Origin: Streptomyces sp. TLI_105
Lineage (GTDB): Bacteria; Actinomycetota; Actinomycetes; Streptomycetales; Streptomycetaceae
Assembly: GCF_900105415.1 (NCBI RefSeq)
Contig: NZ_FNSM01000001.1
Coordinates: 5,977,501-6,041,500 of the forward strand
Direction: 5' to 3'
DNA: 64,000 nucleotides
Below, piece by piece: positions 8,693-16,795 of the stretch. Each line of letters begins with the position of its first letter. Position 1 is the stretch's first letter. The notes under the pieces are model-generated. The model was not told where the DNA came from, ran no database searches, and saw only the letters and a list, made by a program, of their open reading frames with translations. The translations under genes were made by a program, and so were the position numbers.

Positions 8693-9727
8693 GTGGCGTC
8701 CCACCGTCGACCCAAGCAGCCGAGCCGTACCCGTGTGACCGTGTTCACCGCGGCAGCGGCCGCCGCCGTCGCGCTCTCCGCCCAGTCCGGAGCACAGGCG
8801 GCCCCCGCAAAGCCCAAGATCGACGAGGTCAAGTCGAAGGTCGACAAGCTGAACCACGAGGCCGAGGAGGCCACGGAGCAGTACAACCTCGCCGAGGAGC
8901 GGCGGGGCAAGCTGCAGAAGGAGATCAGCAACCTCCAGGACAAGGTGGCCCGCGGCCAGGAGGAGCTCAACACCCTGCGCGACCAGATCGGTTCGGTCGC
9001 CAGCGCCCAGTACCGCTCCGGCGGCATCGACCCGGCGCTCCAGCTCTTCCTCTCCGCCGACCCGGACACCTACCTCGACAAGGCGTCCGCGATCGACCAG
9101 CTGAGCGCCCAGCAGGCCGACGTGCTCACCTCGATCCAGGCCAAGCAGCGCACGCTGGCCCAGGAGCGGGCCGAGGCCACCTCGAAGCTGGCCGACCTCG
9201 AGGACGTCCGCAAGACCCTCGGCGAGAAGAAGAAGAAGTTCCAGGGCAAGCTGGCCGAGGCCCGCAAGCTCCTCAACACCCTCACCGCCGAAGAGCGCGC
9301 CCGGGTGCAGCAGCAGGAGCAGCGCGCCAGCCGCGCCGCCGGCGAGCGCGTCGACCTGGGCAACGAGGTCCCGGCCTCGCAGCGCGGCGCCGCCGCCCTC
9401 TCCGCCGCGGCCACCCAGATCGGCAAGCCGTACGCCTCGGGCATGGAAGGCCCCAACTCGTACGACTGCTCGGGTCTGACCCAGTGGGCCTACGGCCAGG
9501 CCGGCGTCGACCTCAGCCGCACCACGTACACCCAGCAGAACGACGGCGTGAAGATCGGCCGCAGCCAGCTCAAGCCGGGCGACCTGGTCTTCTTCAACGG
9601 CCTGTCGCACGTGGGCCTGTACGCGGGCAACAACACGGTCCTGCACGCCCCCTACACGGGCGCCTACGTCCGCTACGAGTCCATGAACACCATCGGCTCG
9701 TTCATGTTCGGCGTCCGCGTCGGCTGA
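8693..9727 (+). CDS. Secreted NlpC/P60 peptidoglycan endopeptidase (copy 1)
   Basis: 344 residues from GTG 8693, nine bases after AAGGAG. Signal peptide about residues 1-42 ending GAQA|APAK. Residues about 45-220 are a coiled coil with QYRSGGIDPALQLFL. The C-terminal NlpC/P60 domain has Cys259 in YDCSGL and His306 in SHVGLYAG. It should cut D-Glu-diaminopimelate links in wall peptides, like mycobacterial RipA/RipC. The coiled coil probably holds the enzyme inactive until recruited. An in-frame GTG at 8627 has no ribosome site. A paralogue follows. Confidence 0.94.
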   Translation: MASHRRPKQPSRTRVTVFTAAAAAAVALSAQSGAQAAPAKPKIDEVKSKVDKLNHEAEEATEQYNLAEERRGKLQKEISNLQDKVARGQEELNTLRDQIGSVASAQYRSGGIDPALQLFLSADPDTYLDKASAIDQLSAQQADVLTSIQAKQRTLAQERAEATSKLADLEDVRKTLGEKKKKFQGKLAEARKLLNTLTAEERARVQQQEQRASRAAGERVDLGNEVPASQRGAAALSAAATQIGKPYASGMEGPNSYDCSGLTQWAYGQAGVDLSRTTYTQQNDGVKIGRSQLKPGDLVFFNGLSHVGLYAGNNTVLHAPYTGAYVRYESMNTIGSFMFGVRVG

Positions 9728-9789
9728 CCCGCCGCGACCCGCTCCGGCGTGCCGCCCGAACGGGTGGTTCGCCGCGACGCGCACTGACC

Positions 9790-9830
9790 TGACGCCCCGC
9801 CGGTGACCTGTGTTCTCCGGCGGGGCGTCA
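9790..9830 (+). terminator. Terminator between NlpC/P60 paralogues
   Basis: Perfect 14-bp stem TGACGCCCCGCCGG/CCGGCGGGGCGTCA with a 13-base loop, followed by CTTTG. Confidence 0.88.
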
Positions 9831-9852
9831 CTTTGTGTGCCCGGCGCCTTCG

Positions 9853-9881
9853 TTGGACGAGGACTGATCACCGGCTACTGT
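9853..9881 (+). promoter_or_regulatory. Sigma-70-like promoter of the second NlpC/P60 gene
   Basis: TTGGAC (9853-9858), 17-base spacer, TACTGT (9876-9881), placed right after the terminator. The copy is therefore independently transcribed. Confidence 0.6.
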
Positions 9882-9923
9882 CTGCCGCGCCAGTCTGCGT
9901 CGAGCCGAACGGAGCGCGAATTC

Positions 9924-10955
9924 GTGGCGTCCCACCGCCGACCCGTGAGGGTCACCGTCCTCACCGCCGCCGCCGCGGCCACCGCGGCGGCGTCCCTCGG
10001 GGCCGTCCCCGCGAGCGCCGACCCCGGGCCCACGCCCGCGGCCACCCGCGCCACGGTCGACCGCCTCTTCGAGGAGGCCGAGAAGGCCACCGAGGGCTAC
10101 AACCGGGCGGACGAGAAGGCGGACGCGCTGCGCCGGACGGTCTCCCAGGCGCAGGACGGCCTCGCCCGCGGCCAGGAACGCATCAACCGCATGCGGGGCG
10201 CGCTCGGTTCGGTCGCCGGGGCCCAGTACCGCTCCGGCGGCATCGACCCCGCCCTCGCCCTGCTGCTCTCCTCCGACCCGGACACCTACCTGGACCGGGC
10301 CTCCGCCCTGGACCGGGTCACCGCCCGCCAGGGCGCCGCGCTCGCCGAACTCCGGCGCGAGCAGCGCCGCCTGAGCCAGCAGCGGACCGAGGCCCGCGCG
10401 GTCCTCGCCGAACTGGAGCGCAGCCGGGACGAGGTCGCCCGCCACAAGCGCACCGTCGAGAAGAAGCTGGCCGAGGCCCGCCGGGTGCTCGCCTCCCTCA
10501 CCGTCGAGCAGCGCGCCGACTACGACCGCGCCTCCCGCACCGGGGAGCGCGCCGGGGACCCGGCCGAGGGTCCCGCCGCGGAGCTGCCGCCGCTCGCCGA
10601 CCTCGGCCCCTCGCGGGCCGCCGCCGCGGTGATCGCCGCCCGCAGCGCGATCGGCAAGCCCTACGTGTGGGGGGCGACCGGCCCCTCGGCCTTCGACTGC
10701 TCGGGCCTGATGGTCTGGTCGTACCGGCAGGCCGGGATCAGCCTGCCGCGCACCTCCTCGGCGCAGCGGTACGCGGGCCGGCAGGTGCCGCTCTCGCAGG
10801 CGCAGCCGGGCGACCTCGTCACGTACCGCGGCGACGCCAGCCATGTGGCGATCTACGCCGGCAACGGCCAGGTCATCCACGCCCCGTACCCGGGAGCGCG
10901 CGTCCGCTACGACCCGGTGAACATGATGTCGCACGTGACCGTCACCCGGGTCTGA
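9924..10955 (+). CDS. Secreted NlpC/P60 peptidoglycan endopeptidase (copy 2)
   Basis: 343 residues from GTG 9924 with GGAG nine bases upstream. The layout is the same as the gene before it: MASHRRP start, signal peptide ending about VPASA|DPG, coiled coil with QYRSGGIDPALALLLS, then NlpC/P60 with Cys259 in FDCSGL and His307 in SHVAIYAG. Shared blocks show a tandem duplication, but the linker (about 205-225) and coiled coil have diverged strongly, including a shift to more Arg and Ala. The catalytic core is intact, so both copies should be active, perhaps under different conditions. Confidence 0.93.
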   Translation: MASHRRPVRVTVLTAAAAATAAASLGAVPASADPGPTPAATRATVDRLFEEAEKATEGYNRADEKADALRRTVSQAQDGLARGQERINRMRGALGSVAGAQYRSGGIDPALALLLSSDPDTYLDRASALDRVTARQGAALAELRREQRRLSQQRTEARAVLAELERSRDEVARHKRTVEKKLAEARRVLASLTVEQRADYDRASRTGERAGDPAEGPAAELPPLADLGPSRAAAAVIAARSAIGKPYVWGATGPSAFDCSGLMVWSYRQAGISLPRTSSAQRYAGRQVPLSQAQPGDLVTYRGDASHVAIYAGNGQVIHAPYPGARVRYDPVNMMSHVTVTRV

Positions 10956-10979
10956 GAACCGCCCCCCTCCCCGGCTGCG

Positions 10980-10985
10980 TACGAT
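10980..10985 (+). promoter_or_regulatory. -10 element of a leaderless transcript
   Basis: TACGAT ends seven bases before the GTG at 10993, and no ribosome-binding site is present, as in leaderless Streptomyces genes. Confidence 0.5.
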
Positions 10986-10992
10986 CGGGGGC

Positions 10993-12207
10993 GTGGCGGG
11001 ACGGCGGAGCACAGTGGCGCGCGGCGCGGCGGCGGGGCTGCTGGCCGCGGTGCTCGCCCTCGCCGGGTGCGCGGCCCCCGAGCCGGCCGGACCGGCGACC
11101 GGGGAGATCCAGGGCCTGCTCGACCGGCACGCGCGGGCGCTGCTCGACCGCGACGAGGCCGGCTACCTGGCGGCCCTCGACCCCGCGCTCGCGCCGGCCG
11201 CGCGCACCGAGTTCGACCGGCTCGCGAGGATCCCGCTGGGCGGCTGGACGTACCGGGTCACCGACCTCGACCGGACCGGCGAGGGCCGGGCCACCGCCAG
11301 GGCCGAGCTCGGCTACCGGATCAAGGGCTACGACTCCGGGCCCGCCACCACCGAGCGGGTCCTCGACCTCGCCGCGCGGGACGGCCGCTGGTACGTGACC
11401 GGGGACCGCGCCGCCGACGGCGCCCCGCAGCAGCTGTGGCAGCAGGGCGAGGTCACGACCGTGACCGGCCGGCGCAGCCTCGTCCTGGGCGTGGGGCAGA
11501 GCCGGGAGCGGCTGCGGGAGATCGCGGCGGCGGCGGACCGGGCGGTGCCCGCGGTCGGGGACGCCTGGCGCGGGAACTGGGCGGGCCGGGTCGTGGTCCT
11601 CGTCCCCGCCTCGATCGAGGCGATGGGCCGGCTCCTCGGCGGGCCTGCCGCCTCCTACCGGGGCATCGCGGCCGTCACGACCGGCCGGGCGGGCGGCGGT
11701 CCCACGGCACCCGCGGACCGGGTGATCGTGAACCCGGACGCGTACGCGGTGCTCGGCGCGTTCGGCCGGCAGATGGTCCTCACCCACGAGACCACCCATG
11801 TGGCGACCCGCGTCCAGACCACCACGGCCACCCCGGTCTGGCTCTCCGAGGGCTTCGCCGACTGGGTCGCCTACCGGGGCACCGACCGCACCGCCGCCCA
11901 GGCCGCCCCCGAGCTGCGCCGCGCGGTCCGGGCCGGCGAGCTCCCGGCGGAGCTCCCGGACGACGGGGCCTTCACCTTCGGCGGCGACGCGGAGGCGATG
12001 GCCCGGGCCTACGAGGGCGGGTGGCTGGCCTGCGAGCTGATCGCGGACCGCTGGGGCGAGGAGAAGCTGACCGCTTTCTACCGGGCGGTGGGTGCGCACC
12101 CGGCCCGGGAGGGCGCGGTGGAGAAGGCGCTCCGGGAGGTCCTGGACACCACGCCGGAGGATTTCACCGCCGACTGGCGCGCGTACCTGACCGAACGGCT
12201 GGGCTAG
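10993..12207 (+). CDS. Lipoprotein with gluzincin-type zinc metallopeptidase motif
   Basis: 404 residues. Lipobox LALAGC near residues 22-27 after a charged MAGRRSTVARG start predicts a lipoprotein anchored outside the membrane. Zinc motif HETTH is at residues 265-269, and the third ligand candidate Glu286 is in LSEGFADWVAY, the gluzincin arrangement. Residues about 35-140 look like an unrelated N-terminal alpha-beta domain. The substrate is unknown. Its last 44 bases overlap the opposing PadR gene. Confidence 0.82.
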   Translation: MAGRRSTVARGAAAGLLAAVLALAGCAAPEPAGPATGEIQGLLDRHARALLDRDEAGYLAALDPALAPAARTEFDRLARIPLGGWTYRVTDLDRTGEGRATARAELGYRIKGYDSGPATTERVLDLAARDGRWYVTGDRAADGAPQQLWQQGEVTTVTGRRSLVLGVGQSRERLREIAAAADRAVPAVGDAWRGNWAGRVVVLVPASIEAMGRLLGGPAASYRGIAAVTTGRAGGGPTAPADRVIVNPDAYAVLGAFGRQMVLTHETTHVATRVQTTTATPVWLSEGFADWVAYRGTDRTAAQAAPELRRAVRAGELPAELPDDGAFTFGGDAEAMARAYEGGWLACELIADRWGEEKLTAFYRAVGAHPAREGAVEKALREVLDTTPEDFTADWRAYLTERLG

Positions 12208-12739
12208 GGCCTGTCCGGCTCTCCAGCAGGTCGAGGGTCTCCGCCAGCCAGGCCTTCTCCTCGGTGCCCGTCGCGCGGGCGATCCGCAGCATCCCCTGCC
12301 GGAAGAGGTCGGGCTCCCGCTCGACGCTGACCGCGGTCCCGTCCTCGTAGAAGAAGCTGGCCGGGGTGAGCAGGAACTCCTGGCGGCGGCGGAGGACGGC
12401 CGCCTGGTCCGCCCGGTCGGGGAGGTGCCCGAGGAAGGCGAGCAGGGTGAACCAGCGCTGGCCGTCGGTGATCTCGGCGTCCTTGGGCGCGCGCAGCCGG
12501 GCGAGGAGCTCCAGGCGGCCCTCGGGGGTGAGCGAGAGCGTCCGACGCGGGGCCGCGCTCGCGCCCGGCTCCGTACGGCTGTCGACCAGGCCGTTCTTCA
12601 CCAGGCGGGTGATGGCGGGGTAGAGGGCGCCGTCGCTGACCGGGCGGACGTGGCCGCTCAGGCCCTGGATGCGTTCCTTCAGCTCGTAGCCGTGCAGCGG
12701 CTTCTCGTACAGGAAGCCCAGGATCGACAGCTCCAGCAC
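12164..12739 (-). CDS. PadR-family transcriptional regulator
   Basis: 191 residues from GTG 12739 (LELSILGFLYEKPLHGYELKERI, the standard PadR start), nine bases after AAGGAG. The N-terminal winged helix contains DGALYPAITRLVKNGLV. The C-terminal half is the helical dimerisation/effector part (PadR C-terminal domain). It faces away from a MATE exporter gene with a 132-base gap that contains a 19-bp inverted repeat, so repression of that exporter and self-control are likely. Confidence 0.92.
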   Translation of the reverse strand: MLELSILGFLYEKPLHGYELKERIQGLSGHVRPVSDGALYPAITRLVKNGLVDSRTEPGASAAPRRTLSLTPEGRLELLARLRAPKDAEITDGQRWFTLLAFLGHLPDRADQAAVLRRRQEFLLTPASFFYEDGTAVSVEREPDLFRQGMLRIARATGTEEKAWLAETLDLLESRTGPSPAVRSGTRASRR

Positions 12740-12814
12740 CGGGCACCTCTCCTTCACGCTTGATCAGGGACCGCTGGGTCGGGACCGCTTGTCGGGGGAC
12801 CGCTTCTCATGCTA

Positions 12815-12857
12815 CCTCTTTTCGATGTGCCTCTATTCGAGGTACATCGGAAAGAGG
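12815..12857. promoter_or_regulatory. 19-bp near-perfect inverted repeat, candidate PadR operator
   Basis: Arms CCTCTTTTCGATGTGCCTC (12815-12833) and GAGGTACATCGGAAAGAGG (12839-12857), loop TATTC, 17 of 19 pairs matched. Each arm contains ATGT or ACAT, a core seen in PadR sites. It ends 14 bases before the MATE start codon, in position to block its transcription. Confidence 0.75.
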
Positions 12858-12871
12858 GGGGATCCTTTCGC

Positions 12872-14209
12872 ATGTCCGCACACCGCCGCACGCTCGTCCG
12901 GCTCGCCCGCCCGGTCTATCTCGAACTCCTCGCCGGAGTCGCCGCCGGCATCATCAACATGGTCTGGGTCGCCCGCCTCGGCGGGGACGCCGTCGCCGCC
13001 GTCGCCCTCGCCGGAAACGTCGAGAACCTCCTCCTCGGCGTCGTCCTCATGGCCGGCTCCGGCACCACCGTCCTCGTCGCCCGCGCCCGCGGCGCCGACG
13101 ACCCCGGCGCCGTCCGCGCCGCCGTCCGCGGCGGCACCGCCCTCTGCGCCCTCCTCGTGCCGCCCGTCGCCCTCGGCGGATACCTGCTGCGCGATCCGCT
13201 CGCCGCCCTCCTGCTCGGCGGTTCGGACCACCCCGCCCACGCCCTGGCCACCGCCTACTTCGCGATCTCGCTCCCCGGCACGGCCGTCTTCTTCGCCACG
13301 AACGTGCTCGACGGGATCCTCAAGGGCGCCGGCGACACCCGCACCCCCATGCGGCTCGCCTTCCTCGCCAACGGGCTGATCCTCGTCCTCGACCCGCTGC
13401 TCATCCACGCGTACGGGGTGCCGGGCGCCGCCCTCGCCACCGTCACCGGCCGGAGCGTCGCCCTCGCCGCGGGTCTCGTCGCCCTGCGCCGCGAGCCGCT
13501 CCTCAAGGCCGCGCGGGCGGTCCGGGCGGCCCTGCCCACGGCCGCCGCGCTGCGCCGCACCGCCGCCACCGGCCTGCCCATGGCCGTCGACTTCGTGGTC
13601 CGGATGGCCGGAGCCCTCGTGCTCGTCTCCGTCGTCGCCCGGCTCGGCGTCACCGAGATCGCCGCCTACGGCATCGCCACCAAGGCCATGTACGTGGCGA
13701 CCATGGCCTTCTACTCCGTCCGGCAGGCCGCCGCCATCCACAGCGCCCGCCTCCTCGGCTCGGGCCTGGACGAGCGCCGGGCCGTCGGCCGGCAGGCCCT
13801 CCTCCTCGGCGGGGCCCTCGGCGCGGGCGCCGCCGGGCTGCTCCTCCTCGGCGCGGGACCCGTCATGCGGGTCTTCGGCGCCGAGCCCGAGGTGGCGGCG
13901 GCGGGCGCGCTCTTCCTGCGCTGCCTCGGCCCCTACCTGCTGCTCATGGCCGGGTACATCGCGCTCGCCGGCGTCTTCGAGGGCACCGGGGCGAGCCCGT
14001 ACCTCGCCCGGATCACCGTCGCGGGCGTCCTCGTCCAGCTTCCGCTCGCGTACGCCCTCTCAGGCGCCGGCCTTCCGGGGATCTGCCTGGCGATGGCCCT
14101 GGCCATGGGAGCCCAGTGCGCGGCCCTCGGCCTGCTGCACCGCCGCACCCTCGCCGTCCCCCGGGAGTCTCAGCGCGAGCCGGACAGGGCCTTCTCGCGT
14201 TCCGGCTGA
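12872..14209 (+). CDS. MATE-family multidrug efflux transporter
   Basis: 445 residues with about twelve membrane helices in two similar halves, the MATE plan; VYLELLAGVAAGIINMVWVARLG near the start and GTGASPYLARI in the second half fit the DinF-like branch. It would export drugs or metabolites using the Na+ or H+ gradient. The ATG at 12872 follows a GAGGGGGG run by ten bases; an in-frame ATG at 12809 would cover the inverted repeat and is less likely. Divergent from the PadR regulator. The 3' end overlaps the mannosyltransferase gene by 40 bases. Confidence 0.92.
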   Translation: MSAHRRTLVRLARPVYLELLAGVAAGIINMVWVARLGGDAVAAVALAGNVENLLLGVVLMAGSGTTVLVARARGADDPGAVRAAVRGGTALCALLVPPVALGGYLLRDPLAALLLGGSDHPAHALATAYFAISLPGTAVFFATNVLDGILKGAGDTRTPMRLAFLANGLILVLDPLLIHAYGVPGAALATVTGRSVALAAGLVALRREPLLKAARAVRAALPTAAALRRTAATGLPMAVDFVVRMAGALVLVSVVARLGVTEIAAYGIATKAMYVATMAFYSVRQAAAIHSARLLGSGLDERRAVGRQALLLGGALGAGAAGLLLLGAGPVMRVFGAEPEVAAAGALFLRCLGPYLLLMAGYIALAGVFEGTGASPYLARITVAGVLVQLPLAYALSGAGLPGICLAMALAMGAQCAALGLLHRRTLAVPRESQREPDRAFSRSG

Positions 14210-15453
14210 GTCGCCTGGGCGGGGATCCTCCCGCCGACGGCCGCCGCGAGACGCGGCTCCGTCACCGTGTGCCGCCACAGGATCCGGCAGGCGATGACGG
14301 TGGCGGCGATCAGCAGACCGTTCCGGGAGAACAGCACCGCCATGCCCAGCGGATCGCTCCGCGTCACGTGCGAGAACCACACCGGGAACTCGAACTGGGT
14401 CACCGCCGTCGCCCAGAGCACCAGGTGCGCGGGCCGCCGCATCCGGCTCGACCGGTAGGCGAGGCACACCGCGGCCAGACCGACCAGCCACAGCATGTAC
14501 TGGGGGGAGAGCACCCGGCTCGTCGTCGTGAACAGCAGCACCGCGACGAAGGCCGCGTCCGCCACCGTCGACGAGGTGAAGTGCCGCGCCCGCAGCCGCC
14601 ACACGAGCAGCCAGCCGAAGGCGGCGATCGTGAGGACCAGCGCGGCCGTCGAGACCGTGGACACGTACGGGCCGAGGAACTCGATCGAGCCGTAGTTCAT
14701 CCGCGCCTCGCCGTTCCAGCCGAAGTGCCGGACGACGTGGAAGACCATCGCGCCCAGCGACTCGACCTCGGTGCCCCGGTCGCGCTGGAAGCCGAGGAAG
14801 GCCAGCGACCCCGGCATCCACACCGCGCAGAACGCGAGGACCGCGGCCCCCGCACCCACCGCCGCCGGCCAGGAGCGGAGCGTCGCCCGCCCCTTCGGGG
14901 TGCCGGCGAGCAGCAGCACCGGCCACACCTTCAGGACCGCGCCGAAACCGGCCAGCGCGCCGAGCACGCGCGGGCTGCGGCCCGCCGCGAGCAGCCCCGC
15001 CACCGCGACGGCGGTGACCATCACGTCGTACCGGGCGTACGCCGTCGGGCCGAGCAGCAGGACGCCCGCGAGCCAGAACCAGGCACCCCGGAGCGAACGG
15101 CCGGAGCGGCGGCCCGTGTGGAGGAGCAGCCCGAAGACGAGCGCGTCGCAGAGGAAGGCGAGGACGAAGAAGGCGGACGCGTAGCCGAGGAACGGCAGCA
15201 GGGCGGGGGAGAGGATCGCGAACGCGGCGGCCGGCGGGTACTGCCAGGTGATGTCGTCCAGCGGGTACGTGCCCGTCCGCAGGACCTCGTACCAGCCCTG
15301 GTAGATGTTCGAGACGTCGAAGGTGATGTCCGGTCCGGGGATCACCACGACCTTGAAGACGCACAGCAGCAGAAGGACCCGGGACAGGCCCCAGAGACCG
15401 AGCGGAAGCCGCAGATCCGTGCGTGAACCGTTCCCCGCCCCACCCGTCGTCAC
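14170..15453 (-). CDS. GT87-type polyprenyl-phosphate-mannose mannosyltransferase (DUF2029)
   Basis: 427 residues from GTG 15453 (AGGAGAAGGA upstream). About ten to twelve membrane helices. Near the N-terminus the first outside loop carries DVSNIYQGWYEVL and WQYPPAAAF, the acidic and aromatic blocks of GT-C enzymes; RYDVMVTAVAV follows later. Such enzymes take mannose from polyprenyl-phosphate-mannose on the outer face of the membrane. A neighbouring PimB-like gene suggests work on PI mannosides or related glycans. Convergent with the MATE gene and divergent from the GT4 gene. Confidence 0.85.
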   Translation of the reverse strand: MTTGGAGNGSRTDLRLPLGLWGLSRVLLLLCVFKVVVIPGPDITFDVSNIYQGWYEVLRTGTYPLDDITWQYPPAAAFAILSPALLPFLGYASAFFVLAFLCDALVFGLLLHTGRRSGRSLRGAWFWLAGVLLLGPTAYARYDVMVTAVAVAGLLAAGRSPRVLGALAGFGAVLKVWPVLLLAGTPKGRATLRSWPAAVGAGAAVLAFCAVWMPGSLAFLGFQRDRGTEVESLGAMVFHVVRHFGWNGEARMNYGSIEFLGPYVSTVSTAALVLTIAAFGWLLVWRLRARHFTSSTVADAAFVAVLLFTTTSRVLSPQYMLWLVGLAAVCLAYRSSRMRRPAHLVLWATAVTQFEFPVWFSHVTRSDPLGMAVLFSRNGLLIAATVIACRILWRHTVTEPRLAAAVGGRIPAQATQPEREKALSGSR

Positions 15454-15558
15454 TGTCGCGTCCTTCTCCTGTCGGCCCGCGGTGGCGGGGAGCGGTCGTG
15501 GTCCTGTCGGCCCGCGGTGGCGGGGCAGGTGTGTTGCCGGGTGGTACGGGCGATCGCG

Positions 15559-15564
15559 TACTGT
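15559..15564 (+). promoter_or_regulatory. -10 element, near-leaderless GT4 transcript
   Basis: TACTGT ends eight bases before ATG 15573. There is no ribosome-binding site. Confidence 0.45.
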
Positions 15565-15572
15565 CGGCCACG

Positions 15573-16715
15573 ATGCACAAGACCCTGATCGTAACCAACG
15601 ACTTCCCGCCGCGTCCCGGCGGAATCCAGGCCTTCCTGCACAACATGGCACTCCGCCTGGACCCCGACCGGATCGTGGTCTACGCCTCCACGTGGAAGCG
15701 CAGCCGCGAGGGGATCGAGGCGACGGCCGCGTTCGACGCCGAACAGCCTTTCACGGTCGTACGGGATCGCACCACCATGCTGCTGCCGACTCCTCGGGTC
15801 ACCGCCCGCGCCACCGCGCTGCTGCGCGAGCACGGCTGCGAGTCCGTGTGGTTCGGCGCGGCCGCGCCGCTCGGCCTGATGGCCCCCGCGCTGCGCCGGG
15901 CCGGCGCCCGCCGGCTCGTCGCCACCACCCACGGGCACGAGGCCGGCTGGGCCCAGCTCCCCGCCGCCCGGCAGCTCCTGCGCCGCATCGGCGAGGGCAC
16001 GGACACGATCACCTACCTCGGCGAGTACACCCGCTCCCGGATCGCGAGCGCCCTCACCCCGGCCGCAGCCGGCCGCATGGTCCAGCTCCCGCCCGGCGTC
16101 GACGAGAAGACCTTCCACCCCGACTCGGGCGGCGACGAGGTCCGCGCCCGCCTCGGGCTCAGCGACCGCCCCGTCGTCGTCTGCGTCTCCCGGCTGGTCC
16201 CCCGCAAGGGCCAGGACACCCTGATCCGGGCCATGCCCGCGATCCTCCGCCGGGTCCCCGACGCCGTCCTCCTGATCGTCGGCGGCGGACCGTACGAGAA
16301 GGACCTGCACCGCCTCGCCGCCGAGACCGGCGTGGCCGGCTCCGTACGCTTCACCGGCGCCGTGCCCTGGTCCGAGCTGCCCGCCCACTACGGCGCAGGC
16401 GACGTCTTCGCCATGCCCTGCCGCACCCGGCGCGGCGGCCTCGACGTCGAGGGCCTCGGCATCGTCTACCTGGAGGCCTCCGCCACCGGCCTCCCCGTCG
16501 TCGCCGGCGACTCCGGCGGCGCCCCCGACGCCGTCCTCGACGGCGAGACCGGCTGGGTCGTCCGCGGCGAGTCCGCCGAGGAGACCGCCGACCGCGTCGC
16601 CACCCTCCTCCTCGATTCCGAGCTCCGCGCCCGCATGGGCGAGCGGGGCAGGGCCTGGGTGGAGGAGCGCTGGCGCTGGGACCTGCTGGCGGAGCGGCTG
16701 CGCGAGCTGCTGTAG
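15573..16715 (+). CDS. GT4 glycosyltransferase, PimB-like phosphatidylinositol mannosyltransferase
   Basis: 380 residues, GT-B fold. The opening TNDFPPRPGGIQAFLHNMA matches PimB', which adds the second mannose from GDP-mannose to PI mannoside. VCVSRLVPRKGQDTLIRAMP starts the nucleotide-binding domain, and the C-terminal EX7E-type block GLGIVYLEASATGLPVVAGDSGG is present. It acts on the inner face of the membrane. The acyl-CoA ligase downstream and GT87 enzyme upstream repeat the pimB-fadD15 neighbourhood of M. tuberculosis. The exact acceptor in this organism is inferred. Confidence 0.9.
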   Translation: MHKTLIVTNDFPPRPGGIQAFLHNMALRLDPDRIVVYASTWKRSREGIEATAAFDAEQPFTVVRDRTTMLLPTPRVTARATALLREHGCESVWFGAAAPLGLMAPALRRAGARRLVATTHGHEAGWAQLPAARQLLRRIGEGTDTITYLGEYTRSRIASALTPAAAGRMVQLPPGVDEKTFHPDSGGDEVRARLGLSDRPVVVCVSRLVPRKGQDTLIRAMPAILRRVPDAVLLIVGGGPYEKDLHRLAAETGVAGSVRFTGAVPWSELPAHYGAGDVFAMPCRTRRGGLDVEGLGIVYLEASATGLPVVAGDSGGAPDAVLDGETGWVVRGESAEETADRVATLLLDSELRARMGERGRAWVEERWRWDLLAERLRELL

Positions 16716-16747
16716 GGACGACGCAGGCAGTACGCGGGGAGTGCGAA

Positions 16748-16780
16748 GGGGCCCGGGGCGATGTGATCGCCCCGGGCCCC
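16748..16780. terminator. Bidirectional terminator
   Basis: Perfect 15-bp stem GGGGCCCGGGGCGAT/ATCGCCCCGGGCCCC with loop GTG, between the convergent GT4 and acyl-CoA ligase genes. Confidence 0.88.
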
Positions 16781-16795
16781 TCCCCGTATCCGCTC

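Noticed and set aside
12760..15426. 888-codon plus-strand frame overlapping MATE and GT87 genes
   Set aside because: Arg/Pro-rich shadow translation with no motif; both real genes are supported by family blocks and ribosome sites.
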